Shown: positions 52,060 to 63,506, counted from the first letter of the stretch. The stretch: DNA of 64,000 nucleotides from Aurantiacibacter poecillastricola (GCF_030730945.1 NZ_JAVAMS010000003.1:124001-188000); one strand, 5' to 3'. Program-made: numbers and translations. Notes: generated by a model from the letters alone, not told the origin.

Positions 52060-52983
52060 TCACGGATGTTGTGTCCCTTCCACCATGTCTTCCGCGCGCG
52101 ATCCCAGGTTGCGGTGCAGCACGGTGGGCGAAAAGCCGCCCTCGCGCAAGACCTGCGCCATCTTCTCCGCTGTATAAACGGAGCGGTGTCTCCCTCCGGT
52201 ACAACCGAAAGCGATGTTCACATAGGTCTTGCCCTGCGCCTCGTAGCGGGGAAGCAGTTCCAGCAGCAGGCTGCGTATCTTGTCGAAGGTGGAGGTGAAA
52301 ACCTCGCTGCGCTCGATGAACTCGCCCACGCCCGCATCCAGCCCGGTCTGTTCGCGCAGGCCTTCCTCCCAGTGCGGATTGTCGAGATAGCGCATGTCGA
52401 AGACGAGGTCCGCGGTAGGCGGCTTGCCGCGTGCGAAACCGAAGCTGGAGACGGTGACCGTCATCTGTTCGGGCGCGCCCTTGGCGAATTGCTCGCGGAT
52501 GGTCTGCTTGAGATCGTTGGTGGAGAAATCGGTCGTGTCGATCAGCACGTCGGCCCAGCGGCGCAGCGACGAGAGCAGCTCGCGCTCCGCCGCGATGCCG
52601 GAGGATACGGGAAGGTCGCCTGCCAGGAAATGGCGACGGCGGGTCTCGTTGAAGCGCCGCTCCAGCTCGTGGCCTGCGCAATCGAGGAACAGCGTGGTGA
52701 TGGAGAGGCCGTCTTCCTCCATCCACCGCTTTACCTGGGCGATGATGTCGGCAGGTACGAAGCCGCGGGTGCGACAGTCGAAACCGATGGCAAGCGAATC
52801 ACCCTCGGCCTCCACGTCCACCAGCCTGTCGAGCAGGCGGATCGGAAAATTGTCGATCGATTCCCAGCCCAGGTCCTCCAGTTCGCGCAGGGCCGTCGTC
52901 TTTCCTGCGCCCAGCATGCCGGTGACCAGCAGCAGCTGCTGTTGAGGGGAAGCGGTGTCGCTCGCGGATTCCTCCTTCGCCAT
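52060..52983 (-). CDS. rapZ: RNase adapter RapZ
   Basis: 307 residues. A Walker A GMLGAGKTT (residues 22-30), ALRELEDLGWESIDNFPI, and the C-terminal half with GCTGGRHRSVYTAEKM are the RapZ (YvcJ) family signature. The family binds nucleotides and, in E. coli, guides RNase E to the GlmZ sRNA for control of amino-sugar synthesis. In this alphaproteobacterial context the RNA partner is unknown. It lies between hprK and the EIIA gene. Confidence 0.96.
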   Translation of the reverse strand: MAKEESASDTASPQQQLLLVTGMLGAGKTTALRELEDLGWESIDNFPIRLLDRLVDVEAEGDSLAIGFDCRTRGFVPADIIAQVKRWMEEDGLSITTLFLDCAGHELERRFNETRRRHFLAGDLPVSSGIAAERELLSSLRRWADVLIDTTDFSTNDLKQTIREQFAKGAPEQMTVTVSSFGFARGKPPTADLVFDMRYLDNPHWEEGLREQTGLDAGVGEFIERSEVFTSTFDKIRSLLLELLPRYEAQGKTYVNIAFGCTGGRHRSVYTAEKMAQVLREGGFSPTVLHRNLGSRAEDMVEGTQHP

Positions 52984-53027
52984 GATCGTCCATCTGCGCG
53001 CTCAGGCTGGAAAAGTGAAGGCCGCAC

Positions 53028-53444
53028 TTAGTCGAGACCGTGTATTTCCAGCGCTGCTTCGGCCCGCAGGGCTAGCCAGGGGGTATCGGGGAACAGGTCG
53101 ACCTGGGGAACCTCGCGGCCCAGCAGCTTCGCTGTGCCGTGCCCCAGCGGCAGGCGCTCGGCCTCGGGGGTAAGGTTGATGACGAGGGCGACTGGCCCGC
53201 GTGCAACCGGCACCTCCAGCAAGCCAACATTGCGGATCTCGATCAGCCCCTGCGTATTTGGCGGCGGAGTCGCCATGACGAGATCGCCCATCGCTTCCAG
53301 CGTCACGCCATCGTCGCCGATCAACTCGGCCCCCCTGTCCATCAGAGCAAGTGCCAGGCTGGACTTGCCGCTACCGGGAGGCCCGGCGAGGATCATGGCG
53401 CGGCTTCGCAGGGCGATGCAGCTGACATTGGCAAGCACCGTCAT
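53028..53444 (-). CDS. hprK: HPr kinase/phosphorylase, short alphaproteobacterial form
   Basis: 138 residues from ATG 53444. Only the catalytic half of HprK is present: P-loop GPPGSGKSS (21-29), ELIGDDGVTLE, and the signature GLIEIRNVGLLEV. The N-terminal domain of Gram-positive HprK (about 130 residues) is missing, as is usual in alphaproteobacteria. It phosphorylates HPr on serine and can reverse this. Its ATG overlaps the ChvG stop (ATGA), so sensor and kinase are co-translated. Confidence 0.94.
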   Translation of the reverse strand: MTVLANVSCIALRSRAMILAGPPGSGKSSLALALMDRGAELIGDDGVTLEAMGDLVMATPPPNTQGLIEIRNVGLLEVPVARGPVALVINLTPEAERLPLGHGTAKLLGREVPQVDLFPDTPWLALRAEAALEIHGLD

Positions 53445-55009
53445 GCGGCGGGCAGTTCCAGCTGCAGGCACGCGCCGCCCAGATCGTCCGCGCCGTCGAT
53501 CACCCGCAGGCTGCCGTCATGCGCCTCCGCGATGGCGCGTCCGATGGCTAGGCCAAGACCCGAGTGGTTGCCGTATTCCTCGCCTTCCGGCCGATGCGAA
53601 TGGAAGCGGCGAAAGACCTTCTCGCGCTCCGCCTCGGGGATGCCGGGCCCCTCGTCACATACAGTGGCTGTCACGCGCTCCGGGTCGCGCGCGATGGTGA
53701 CGCGGATGCGGCCACTCTCGGGCGAGAAGGAAACGGCGTTGTCGATCAGGTTTTCAGCTATGCGCTCCAGTCGGACCGGCACACCCATCACCACGTCGCT
53801 GGTGGTCTCGACGTCGATTGCGATCTGGCAATTACGGGTTTCCCCGCGCTCTTCCTTCCGGGCGACGACGTTGCCGAACAGCTGCCCCAGTTCGACCGCC
53901 TCGAACGTGGCGCGGCTAAGCTCGGCATCGATACGGCTGGCCTCCGAGATTTCCGACACGAGGCGGTCGATCCGGCGAACATCGTGGGAGGCGATGTCCA
54001 CCAGTTGCGCGCGCAGGTCCGGGTCGCTGGTTTTGGGGAGCGACTCGGTCGCGCTGCGCAAAGATGCAAGCGGGTTCTTGATCTCGTGTGCGACATCGGC
54101 GGCGAAGGCCTCCACCGCGTCGATCCGGTGGCGCAGCGTGGCGGTCATGTCGGAGACGGCGCGGGCCAGAAGGCCAATCTCGTCGCCCCGCTCATCCATG
54201 CGAGGCACCTCCACTTCGCGCTCACGCCCCAGCCGTACGCGGGAAGTGGCAAGTACGAGGCGGCGCAGCGGCTGGATGATCGTGTTGGCGAGGTAGAGCG
54301 AGAGGATGGTGGAGACAGCGAGGGCGAGCAGGATGATCGTCATCAGGTCACTGCGCGCCTCCCGCACCGCCTGGGTAATGTCGGCGGCGTTGCGGGTTGT
54401 CAGCAGGCTGGCGCCGTTGATGCCCACGGGAGCCGCGGCGTTGATGACGGGTGTATCGTCCGGCGCGCGGCGCAGTTCGATCTGGGAGAGGCCCTGCTGG
54501 CGCACTCGGGCGAGCTCGGGCCAGTTGTCGGCGGCGGTGTTCTCCGGTTCGGCATAAGGGGGCGGCGAGGGGGCGCCAACGGCGATGTTTACGGCATTGT
54601 CGGTCCACCGGGCGACATCTTCGAGAAAGGGCTCGGCTACGGGATCGTCGAAAGTGAAGGAGGGCTGGTCGAGCTCGAAGCTGTCGGCGATCAGGTTGCC
54701 CTCCGGATCGTAGAGCCGCAGCCGCATGCGCTGTTCGCGGCCGATCTGGCTCAGCAGTGCCTCCTGCCGCTCGCGAGTGGCGCCCGCCAGCGCCTCGGCG
54801 GTGATCTGGGCCTCGATCCGGGCAAGCTTGAAGCGCTCGTCAAGCAGTTGCCGGCGATAGGAATCGAGGAAGAACAGCGAGCCCGCCAGCACCAGCAGCG
54901 GGATGAGGTTCACCGCCAGGATACGTGCGGTGAGCGAGCGGCCAATGGGAAAGGCGAGCCGCTCGAGCCGACTGGCCTGGAGGAATTGCTCGCCGCCATC
55001 CTCAGTCAT
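53441..55009 (-). CDS. chvG: Sensor histidine kinase ChvG-like
   Basis: 522 residues. Two membrane helices (about 29-48 and 222-243) enclose a periplasmic sensor domain of about 170 residues. HAMP follows, then the DHp with phospho-His308 in FAADVAHEIKNPLASL, and a HATPase with N-box region NLIDNAVSFSPE, GPGIPE and HSGLGLAIG. The domain layout and neighbours match ChvG/ExoS, which responds to envelope stress and acidity in alphaproteobacteria. It overlaps hprK and follows chvI by five bases. Confidence 0.93.
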   Translation of the reverse strand: MTEDGGEQFLQASRLERLAFPIGRSLTARILAVNLIPLLVLAGSLFFLDSYRRQLLDERFKLARIEAQITAEALAGATRERQEALLSQIGREQRMRLRLYDPEGNLIADSFELDQPSFTFDDPVAEPFLEDVARWTDNAVNIAVGAPSPPPYAEPENTAADNWPELARVRQQGLSQIELRRAPDDTPVINAAAPVGINGASLLTTRNAADITQAVREARSDLMTIILLALAVSTILSLYLANTIIQPLRRLVLATSRVRLGREREVEVPRMDERGDEIGLLARAVSDMTATLRHRIDAVEAFAADVAHEIKNPLASLRSATESLPKTSDPDLRAQLVDIASHDVRRIDRLVSEISEASRIDAELSRATFEAVELGQLFGNVVARKEERGETRNCQIAIDVETTSDVVMGVPVRLERIAENLIDNAVSFSPESGRIRVTIARDPERVTATVCDEGPGIPEAEREKVFRRFHSHRPEGEEYGNHSGLGLAIGRAIAEAHDGSLRVIDGADDLGGACLQLELPAA

Positions 55010-55014
55010 CGGTC

Positions 55015-55779
55015 TCAGCCATCGGAAAAGCTGTAGCCCGCGCCGTAGAGCGTCTCGATCGCGCCAAATTGGGGATCGACCGCGCGGAACTTCCGCCGCA
55101 GCCGCTTGATGTGCGAATCGACCGTGCGATCATCGACGAAGACGTCGTCGGGATAGGCGGCATCCATCAGCTGGTTGCGGCTCTTGATGACGCCGGGACG
55201 GATCGCCAGGGCCTCGAGGATCAGGAACTCGGTCACCGTAAGGCTGACGGGCTTGCCGTCCCATGTGACCTGGTGGCGCGCCGGGTCCATCGCCAGGCGA
55301 CCACGCGCGATGACCTCGTTATGCCCTGTCGGCATCGGCGCGGTCTCGCCCTCTTCCTCGGTCAGGGGGGCTGCGCGGCGCAGGATCGCACGGATGCGGG
55401 CGAGCAGAAGGCGCTGGCTGAAGGGCTTGGCGATATAATCGTCCGCGCCCATCGCAAGGCCCGCTTCCTCGTCCTCCTCCTGATCCTTGCTGGTGAGGAA
55501 AATTACCGGAATGTCAGACGTTTCCCGCAGCTTCTGCAGCAGCTCCATCCCGTCCATGCGCGGCATCTTGATGTCGAAAACGGCAAGGTCGGGCGGGTTC
55601 TGTCGCAACGCTGCAAGCGCAGCCTCGCCATCGGAATAGACCCGCGTCGCATAACCCTCTCCCTGCAGCGCGATGGAGAGCGTGGTGAGGATGTTGCGGT
55701 CGTCATCCACCAGCGCGATGGTGCGCTGGCCCTCTGCCGCGCCGGTCTGCTGAGCGGTGGTATCGGTTTCCTGCGTCAT
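55015..55779 (-). CDS. chvI: Response regulator ChvI-like (OmpR/PhoB family)
   Basis: 254 residues from ATG 55779 with AGGAG upstream. Receiver domain with acidic VDDD, phospho-acceptor Asp69 in VFDIKMP, and the conserved lysine after VIFLTSK; then a winged-helix DNA-binding domain ([50 protein letters not shown]). It is the partner of the ChvG-like kinase and is divergent from pckA, an arrangement known in alphaproteobacteria. Confidence 0.95.
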   Translation of the reverse strand: MTQETDTTAQQTGAAEGQRTIALVDDDRNILTTLSIALQGEGYATRVYSDGEAALAALRQNPPDLAVFDIKMPRMDGMELLQKLRETSDIPVIFLTSKDQEEDEEAGLAMGADDYIAKPFSQRLLLARIRAILRRAAPLTEEEGETAPMPTGHNEVIARGRLAMDPARHQVTWDGKPVSLTVTEFLILEALAIRPGVIKSRNQLMDAAYPDDVFVDDRTVDSHIKRLRRKFRAVDPQFGAIETLYGAGYSFSDG

Positions 55780-55914
55780 GCTGCTCCTAATCCTTGAGAG
55801 ACGAGTAGAGCCTAGCCCATTCGGTGACAACTGGCGCATGCGGTATGTTGCGCGATCTTGTCGAGCCAACACTGTGGCAAATCGGACAAAGTCAAACCGG
55901 CATCGTTTATTTCG

Positions 55915-55949
55915 TATAAATTGACGGCTTAGAATTACGCCCTTATGCG
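55915..55949 (+). promoter_or_regulatory. Candidate promoters of pckA
   Basis: Two possibilities are visible in the chvI-pckA gap: a TATAAA at 55915-55920, with only a weak -35 upstream, and TTGACG (55921-55926) with TATGCG (55944-55949) at 17 bases. Neither is decisive. Confidence 0.4.
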
Positions 55950-56011
55950 GATGTCCATCACGAGCGCATCTGAATGCGCCACTTACATCTTGACCGTTTT
56001 GAGGAGCTAAC

Positions 56012-57619
<1,608 letters not shown>

Positions 57620-57645
57620 CACCCTCTGCCCGGTTGGAGAGGAGA

Positions 57646-57682
57646 GACCCCGCACGGCCGGAGAGCCGGGGCGGGGTCTTTT
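57646..57682 (+). terminator. Intrinsic terminator of pckA
   Basis: GACCCCGC and GCGGGGTC form an eight-pair stem, with a smaller CGGC/GCCG pairing inside the loop, followed directly by TTTT. It lies about 27 bases after the pckA stop. Confidence 0.92.
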
Positions 57683-57858
57683 AATTGGTCGGGGCCTGAT
57701 GCATTCCTGCGGGCGAAGAACCGGGGTTACGATGGCATACGGATTGGCAAGATCACCCGCATTGCCTGTCTGTTGTCCGGCAGGGGCCGACCATCCCCTC
57801 ACGTACCGGTTGCCGATCCTTCATCCGCCAGTCAGCGGTGCGGGGCCAGGGTAGCTTC

Positions 57859-58698
57859 GTGATCGTTCCGCGTTTCCTTCGGCCTGGGCTCGTCTCGTTC
57901 CTCTTGCTCGCGCTTCTAGCGCCGTCACCGCTGTCCGCGCAGCAAGCGGAGCCGAGCGCAGCTCCCACCCATGAGCGAGCCCCTTCAAACATCGCCATCT
58001 ACGATGTCGAGGTGGTGGCCGAATATCCGCATGATCCAGCTGCCTTCACGCAAGGGCTGCTTTGGCACGACGGCTATCTCTACGAAAGCACCGGGCAGGT
58101 AGGGGCGTCACAGGTTCGGCGGGTCGACCTCGAAACCGGCGAGGTGCTGCGCGCAAGCGACATACCGGCAGACCAGTTCGGCGAGGGATTGGCACGTGTC
58201 GGGGAGGAATTGATCAGCCTGACATGGCAGCACGGCGTCATCCACCGCTGGGCGCTCGATACGCTTCAATTGCGCGAAAGCCATACAGATTTCCCCTATG
58301 AAGGTTGGGGCCTCGCAACATTGCACGACAATCTGGTGGCGTCGGACGGATCGCAGGTCCTGCGTATCCTCGATCCCGAGACTTACGCCGTGGAACGCGA
58401 GATTGAGGTCACGCTGGACGGCAGGCCGGTGTTCAATCTCAACGAGCTCGAGGTGATCGACGGGCTCGTCTATGCCAATGTCTGGTTCAGCGATGTCATC
58501 ATCGGCATCGATCCCGATAGCGGCCATGTCGTGCAGGCGATCGATCTGTCGCCCCTTGTCGAGCGGGCAGCGCCGAGTGACCGCTCGGCAGTGCTCAACG
58601 GTATCGCTTATGACGCGCAGGCCGACCGCCTGTTCGTGACCGGCAAGCTGTGGCCCACGCTGTTCGAGGTAAGGCTGGTGGAGCGCGCAGCCCGCTAG
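57859..58698 (+). CDS. Glutaminyl-peptide cyclotransferase, exported
   Basis: 279 residues from GTG 57859 (AGGG seven bases before); GTG 57838 gives a longer form. A signal peptide (RFLRPGLVSFLLLALLAPS) precedes a five-bladed beta-propeller of the glutamine cyclotransferase family, with AAFTQGLLWHDGYLYESTGQ, LTWQHGVIHRW, EGWGL and LNELEVIDGLVYANVW. It turns N-terminal Gln into pyroglutamate in exported peptides. It is convergent with a DUF885 lipoprotein gene, separated by three bases. Confidence 0.93.
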   Translation: MIVPRFLRPGLVSFLLLALLAPSPLSAQQAEPSAAPTHERAPSNIAIYDVEVVAEYPHDPAAFTQGLLWHDGYLYESTGQVGASQVRRVDLETGEVLRASDIPADQFGEGLARVGEELISLTWQHGVIHRWALDTLQLRESHTDFPYEGWGLATLHDNLVASDGSQVLRILDPETYAVEREIEVTLDGRPVFNLNELEVIDGLVYANVWFSDVIIGIDPDSGHVVQAIDLSPLVERAAPSDRSAVLNGIAYDAQADRLFVTGKLWPTLFEVRLVERAAR

Positions 58699-58701
58699 GG
58701 A

Positions 58702-60546
58702 TCAGGCTGCGCTCTCGATGTAGCGGCTGACATTAGCGGCCAGCACATCCAGCGGTGCGTTACCGCCATCGACCAGCGCCTGATTGAAATCGCGCAGATC
58801 GTAGGTGCCGCCGAGCTGCGCCATCGCCCGCTCCCGCTGGCGCAGGATCTCCAGCTTGCCGACCATGTAGCCGGTAGCCTGGCCCGGCCAGCTGCAATAC
58901 CGGTCAACCTCGCTCGCCACCTGCTCGCGCTTGTTGCCGTTCCTTTCCATGAAGAAACGCACCGCCTGCTCGCGGCTCCAGCGCTTGTGGTGGAGGCCGG
59001 TGTCGACCACGAGGCGGCAGGCGCGGAAGGCGGCGTCCTGCAAATAGCCGAGCCGCCATGCGGGGTTTTCGTCATAGGCGCCCAGCTCGTCAGCCAGCTG
59101 CTCCGAATACAGCGCCCATCCTTCGGAGAAGGCGTTGAAGGCGAGGATCGAGCGGATCAGCGGAAGCTGGTTCGAATATTCACCTTCCCACACATGGCCT
59201 GGAATGGTCTCGTGATGGACGAGGGTAGGCACGTCGTATTTGCGGTGCAGGTCCGTGGTGCGAAGGTTGATCCACATCTTGCCCGGGACCGTGCCATCGA
59301 CGCTACCCGCACCGCCATAAGCGGTGGGCGCGCCGGGCTCCTCTGCCGGGGGAAGGCGGCGCACTTCGAGGTTGCCCGAGGCCAGCTCGCGGAAGGCGCG
59401 CGGCATCTGCGCGCGTATCCAGGCGATGCGGTCCTCGATGAAAGACATGATTTCGGCGCGGCCCGGATCGCCCTCGGCAAACTTGAAACGTTCGTCTTCG
59501 GAGAGAGCCGTCATCCGCTCGCCCACCGAGCCTTCGGTATAGCCGATGGAGCGCAGGATCGGGTCCATGCGGGCGTGGATGTCCTCCAGCGTTTCGAGGC
59601 CGAGTTCGTGGATTTCGTCGGGCGACATGTCGGTGGTGGTACTGGAGCGCAGCGACCAGTCGTACCATTCCTCACCGTGCGGTTGCGACCACATGCCCGG
59701 ATCGCTGTCCGCCACGGCGCGCTCCGCCTGCAGTTCGGCAAGCTGTGCTTCGAGGGCAGGGGCAATCTGGCCGGTCACGATTTCGCGGGCGCGCGCATCC
59801 CAATTGCCCGCAATGCCCTCTTCCTGCGTACGGCTGACGAGCGATTCCACCAGCGCGCCGCCGCTGCGGGCATCGGCGATCTGCGCGGTCATCTGCTCGA
59901 TCGCCTTGTCGAGCAGGAAATCGGGCGGAACGACGCCCATCTGGCGTGCGGCGGTAATACGCTCGAGCTCGCCCATGAGAACGCCGGGCATTTCCTCAAG
60001 CCGTGAGACATACGCTTCCGCATCGTATTCGTCGGCGATGGGATGGTCGGAATCGAGGAAGCGCGGCAGGTCGATATAGGCGCCGACATTCTGGATCACG
60101 ACATAGGGCGCGGTGCGCCAGCTGCCGACGGGGATATCGCCATAGGGCAGTTCCATCCCCTGGAGGGCCGTGGCGTAGGCGCTTTCCACCACTTCGAAAC
60201 TGGTGCGCGTCGCGGGATCGAGGCCGGTTTTGTCAAAGGCGCGGGCGCGCTCCAGATCGGCGCGCAGCGTGGCCGTCTTGGCTGCCTTGGCTTCCGGGGA
60301 CGCTCCACCAAGCTGGCTGCGCAGCGCGGCATGCTCGCCGGTATCCACGCCCAGCGAAGTGGCGCGAGTCGGCTCGTGCTGCAGCAGGTTCCACGCAATA
60401 TCGTCGAGCAGTGCCTGCGCCGCCTGCGGCCCGCTGCCTACGGCAGGTGTGGTTACGCAACCGGGGAGGACTGTAAGGGCGGTGGTAGTGCCCAGTGCAC
60501 CGAGGAAGGTGCGACGGGAAAGCGGAGTTGCGACGATGTTCTGCAT
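58702..60546 (-). CDS. DUF885 protein, putative metallopeptidase, Tat lipoprotein
   Basis: 614 residues. The N-terminus has a twin-arginine SRRTFLGALG and a lipobox LPGC, so it is a Tat-exported lipoprotein. The body is the DUF885 fold and carries VHHETIPGHVWEG, an HExxxH-like zinc motif shared by this family, with downstream EGWALYSEQLADELG as the probable third ligand. Substrate unknown, likely peptides. It is divergent from a small membrane protein, 88 bases away. Confidence 0.9.
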   Translation of the reverse strand: MQNIVATPLSRRTFLGALGTTTALTVLPGCVTTPAVGSGPQAAQALLDDIAWNLLQHEPTRATSLGVDTGEHAALRSQLGGASPEAKAAKTATLRADLERARAFDKTGLDPATRTSFEVVESAYATALQGMELPYGDIPVGSWRTAPYVVIQNVGAYIDLPRFLDSDHPIADEYDAEAYVSRLEEMPGVLMGELERITAARQMGVVPPDFLLDKAIEQMTAQIADARSGGALVESLVSRTQEEGIAGNWDARAREIVTGQIAPALEAQLAELQAERAVADSDPGMWSQPHGEEWYDWSLRSSTTTDMSPDEIHELGLETLEDIHARMDPILRSIGYTEGSVGERMTALSEDERFKFAEGDPGRAEIMSFIEDRIAWIRAQMPRAFRELASGNLEVRRLPPAEEPGAPTAYGGAGSVDGTVPGKMWINLRTTDLHRKYDVPTLVHHETIPGHVWEGEYSNQLPLIRSILAFNAFSEGWALYSEQLADELGAYDENPAWRLGYLQDAAFRACRLVVDTGLHHKRWSREQAVRFFMERNGNKREQVASEVDRYCSWPGQATGYMVGKLEILRQRERAMAQLGGTYDLRDFNQALVDGGNAPLDVLAANVSRYIESAA

Positions 60547-60634
60547 TGGCGGTTGGTTGCCGATGCAACCGGCGCAGTCAAGTGCGCGCGCAATCCGGCT
60601 GGCGGGCTGATGCGCGCCGCGCTAGGCAGGCGCC

Positions 60635-60859
60635 ATGTTCGATCTCATCATCTCGATCATCGTGCTGGCCGCCGTCGCGCTTGCCGTGGGTGCCTTCGTG
60701 CTATGGCGCAGGGGCGTGACGAAGCAGGCGATGCTGATGGCAATCCTCGCTTTCGTGATGATCGCCAATGCCGCGATCTGGCTCATCCCGATGGAAGGCG
60801 GCGGCACGCCTATGGAAGCCGCCGCCAGCGCCGTGGCCGAAGACGAAGCGGGGGATTGA
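60635..60859 (+). CDS. Small two-helix membrane protein
   Basis: 74 residues with two hydrophobic segments (about 3-23, LIISIIVLAAVALAVGAFVLW, and about 34-51, LMAILAFVMIANAAIWLI) separated by RRGVTKQ, and an acidic C-terminal tail. No family signature is recognised; similar short open frames appear in relatives, which I infer but cannot check. It is divergent from the DUF885 gene and convergent with tonB. Confidence 0.7.
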   Translation: MFDLIISIIVLAAVALAVGAFVLWRRGVTKQAMLMAILAFVMIANAAIWLIPMEGGGTPMEAAASAVAEDEAGD

Positions 60860-60898
60860 GGCCGGGCGAGACGAGACCCGGCCTCCCCCGTTGCATTC

Positions 60899-61582
60899 CT
60901 ATTCGGGAATTCGCCAGGTAACCGAGCCGGTATAGGTGCCGACCGTGGTTTCACCGCGATCGTTCTTGGCCGGATCGAAGCGCGCGCGGCTTTCGATCAG
61001 GCGGCAGGTGTTGCGATCCAGCGTTGCATGCCCGCTCGACCGCGTGATCTCGCAGGCATCGACCTTTCCGTCGCTCCCGATCACCAGCCTGTAGCCGGCC
61101 GTGCCTTCGCGTTCGCGGACAAGATCGCTGCGGGCATAGTCGTCGGTACTGATCCAGCCTGCGGGGCCGTTGCGCGGCATCGGCCCGACCGTATCGAAGG
61201 CAGGAGAGACGCTGGGTGTCGTAGCCGGGCCGGGTATCTCGACAGGCGCAACAGGTGGGGTAAGCACCAGCTCTCGCGAGATATTCGGCGTAACCGGCTC
61301 TACCGGAATGGGCACGTTTCGGTCGATGGGTATCGGCGGCTGCGGCGCGGTGACCGGGGCGATCGCCTGGTCCGCCGGCTCGGGTATCGGCTGCGGGGGA
61401 GGCGGTGGCGCGGGGGGCTCCTTCTCGAAATAGGCGACGAGGCCGCCATCCTCTTCGGCGATGACGCCGGTAATGGTGAGCCCGGCAATCACCCCGATGC
61501 CCACCAAGGCATGAATGGCGATGACGCCGGTTGCGGCTTTCAGGCGCGCTGCCGGACTGACCGTAGCATCGGTATAAGACAT
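60899..61582 (-). CDS. Energy transducer TonB
   Basis: 227 residues. A single N-terminal membrane anchor (about 15-42), a Pro-rich periplasmic spacer (PPAPPPPPQPIPEPAD) and a C-terminal TonB domain with GYRLVIGSDGKVDACEITRSSGHATLDRNTC and WRIPE. It links ExbB/ExbD proton motive force to TonB-dependent receptors such as the one at 4443-7265; exbB and exbD are not in the window. The ATG follows GGAG. A candidate -10 (TATAAC) lies about 50 bases upstream. Confidence 0.93.
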   Translation of the reverse strand: MSYTDATVSPAARLKAATGVIAIHALVGIGVIAGLTITGVIAEEDGGLVAYFEKEPPAPPPPPQPIPEPADQAIAPVTAPQPPIPIDRNVPIPVEPVTPNISRELVLTPPVAPVEIPGPATTPSVSPAFDTVGPMPRNGPAGWISTDDYARSDLVREREGTAGYRLVIGSDGKVDACEITRSSGHATLDRNTCRLIESRARFDPAKNDRGETTVGTYTGSVTWRIPE

Positions 61583-61624
61583 GGTTCACTCTCCTCTTCC
61601 TCGGCTCGCAAGTTGCCCCAAGCG

Positions 61625-61637
61625 AGTCATGTTATAC
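61625..61637 (-). promoter_or_regulatory. Candidate -10 of the tonB promoter
   Basis: On the minus strand TATAAC (plus-strand 61631-61636) lies about 50 bases before the TonB start codon. No convincing -35 is seen, and two GTTA elements 13 bases apart overlap it. Confidence 0.35.
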
Positions 61638-61729
61638 TGTCACGTTACCAGAAGAGAGTACGAATGCAAGCGCGCGCCGCAACCGGGGGGTTACGACGCG
61701 CGCAGGAACCGTCTGTTTTAGCTATGCGA

Positions 61730-62386
61730 TCAGGTGATCGGGCAGCTCGGATCGAGGCGGAAGTCGAGGTAGTTGTCGACCGACTTCATCAGCTCTTCCT
61801 GCTCGTTCTCGAAGAAGTGATTGGCGCGTGGGATCTCGTCGTGGTGGATGGTGATGTGCTTTTGCGTGCGCAGCTTGTCGACCAGCTTCTGCACCGCGGC
61901 AGGCTGCACCACCGTGTCCGCCGTGCCCTGGATGAAGATGCCACTGGCGGGGCAGGGCGCGAGGAACGAGAAGTCGTACATGTTCGCAGGAGGCGCGATG
62001 GAGATGAAACCGCGGATTTCCGGGCGGCGCATCAGCAGTTGCATGCCGATCAGCGCGCCGAACGACACGCCCGCGACCCATGTGGTCTGCGCTTCGGGGT
62101 GGATCTGCTGCACCCAGTCGAGTGCGCTCGCCGCATCGGAGAGTTCGCCAATGCCGTTGTCGAAACTGCCCTGGCTCTTCCCGACACCGCGGAAGTTGAA
62201 CCGCAGCGTGGCAAAACCGCGCCCGACGAAGTTCTTGTACAGCTGCTGCACGATCCGGTCGTTCATCGTGCCGCCGCCCTGGCTGTGCGGGTGCAGGATC
62301 ATGGCGACAGGTGCGCGGGGGCGCGGGGCGGGGGAGAAACGGCCTTCGAGACGGCCTTCGGGGCCGGGGAAGATTACGTGAGGCAT
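61730..62386 (-). CDS. Alpha/beta hydrolase (dienelactone hydrolase-like fold)
   Basis: 218 residues from ATG 62386 (GTG 62419 is an in-frame alternative). MPHVIFPGPEGRLEGRFSP then HPHSQGGG, FNFRGVGKSQG, and the elbow AGVSFGALIGM; the late His is in RANHFF. It is a small cytosolic hydrolase of a family common in proteobacteria; substrate unknown. It is divergent from the first cysteine desulfurase. Confidence 0.87.
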   Translation of the reverse strand: MPHVIFPGPEGRLEGRFSPAPRPRAPVAMILHPHSQGGGTMNDRIVQQLYKNFVGRGFATLRFNFRGVGKSQGSFDNGIGELSDAASALDWVQQIHPEAQTTWVAGVSFGALIGMQLLMRRPEIRGFISIAPPANMYDFSFLAPCPASGIFIQGTADTVVQPAAVQKLVDKLRTQKHITIHHDEIPRANHFFENEQEELMKSVDNYLDFRLDPSCPIT

Positions 62387-62483
62387 GGGCGTCGGTTGCT
62401 CTGCTGAAATGTTGGCCACCGGCGGGTAGCGCGGCGGAAGTGGGCGGCTATATAGGGATTATGCCGCAATTCGCAATTATCTC

Positions 62484-63506
62484 GTGAACTCTCGCATCTA
62501 TCTCGATCACGCCGCCACCACGCCGCTGCGTCCCGAAGCGAAAGCGGCGATGGAAGAGGGGTTTGCCATCTGGGCAAATCCATCCTCCCCGCACGCCGAG
62601 GGGCGCAAGGCGCGGGCGGCGCTGGAAGATGCGCGCCAGCGGTCCAAGGCTGCGCTGGGCTGGGATGGCGAACTAATCTTCACAAGCGGGTCGAGCGAGG
62701 CCCTGTCGATCGCTCTCAACCGGACCAAGATGGAGCGGCGGATCGTGAGCGCAGTGGAGCATGACGCGGTATTTCGCGCAGCGCCGGATGCGACGGTGAT
62801 GCCGGTCGAGAACGGCATGGCGGTACTGCCCGCCGATGCCTCTGCTGCAGTCGTCGCCTTGCAGCAGGTGAATTCCGAAACCGGTGCCATGATGCTCGAG
62901 CTGGGCGACGTTTATTCCCGCGTGAGCGAAGGTGGCGCGCTGCTGCTGGCGGATTGCTCGCAAGGTGGTGGCAAGCACGAATTGCCCAGTTGCGACATGG
63001 CGGTCGTCAGCGCGCACAAGCTGGGCGGCCCTGTAGGCATCGGGGCGCTGCTGGTGCGCGATTATGGCCTGCTCGAACCTGTCGGAGGGCATGAGCGGGG
63101 TTATCGCCAGGGTACGGAGAACCTGCCGGCCGCGATGGGCTTTGCCGCCGCTCTGGAACAGGGCAGCCTCGAAAGCTGGGTTACCACGCGGGAGCAAAGA
63201 TCGGCCTTCGCGGAAAAGCTCTCCGGCAGTCGCCTCGTCACCGGACAGGTGCATTGCGACTACATCCTTTCGCTCTACCACGAGACGATCAGTGCGCAGG
63301 CCCTACTGGTGCGGCTCGATGCGATGGGCTTTGCGGTGTCGGCAGGGAGCGCTTGCTCATCCGGCACGCTCAAGAAGAGCAAGGTTCTCGATGCTTTCGG
63401 AGTGCCGGACGATGTGGCTAGCCGCACGATCCGCGTCTCTCTCGGCTGGAACACCACGCCCGAGGAACTTGATGCCTTTGCAGACGCTTGGTCTTCGCTG
63501 ACATGA
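62484..63506 (+). CDS. Cysteine desulfurase (NifS/IscS-like), first of tandem pair
   Basis: 340 residues from GTG 62484. Class V PLP aminotransferase: YLDHAATTPL, the PLP lysine in SAHKLGGPVGIG, and the persulfide cysteine loop SAGSACSSGTL. VEHDAV supplies the conserved His. It removes sulfur from cysteine for Fe-S assembly. Its stop overlaps the start of a second desulfurase gene (ATGA). A SUF operon may continue beyond the window; this is expected from related genomes but not seen. Confidence 0.92.
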   Translation: MNSRIYLDHAATTPLRPEAKAAMEEGFAIWANPSSPHAEGRKARAALEDARQRSKAALGWDGELIFTSGSSEALSIALNRTKMERRIVSAVEHDAVFRAAPDATVMPVENGMAVLPADASAAVVALQQVNSETGAMMLELGDVYSRVSEGGALLLADCSQGGGKHELPSCDMAVVSAHKLGGPVGIGALLVRDYGLLEPVGGHERGYRQGTENLPAAMGFAAALEQGSLESWVTTREQRSAFAEKLSGSRLVTGQVHCDYILSLYHETISAQALLVRLDAMGFAVSAGSACSSGTLKKSKVLDAFGVPDDVASRTIRVSLGWNTTPEELDAFADAWSSLT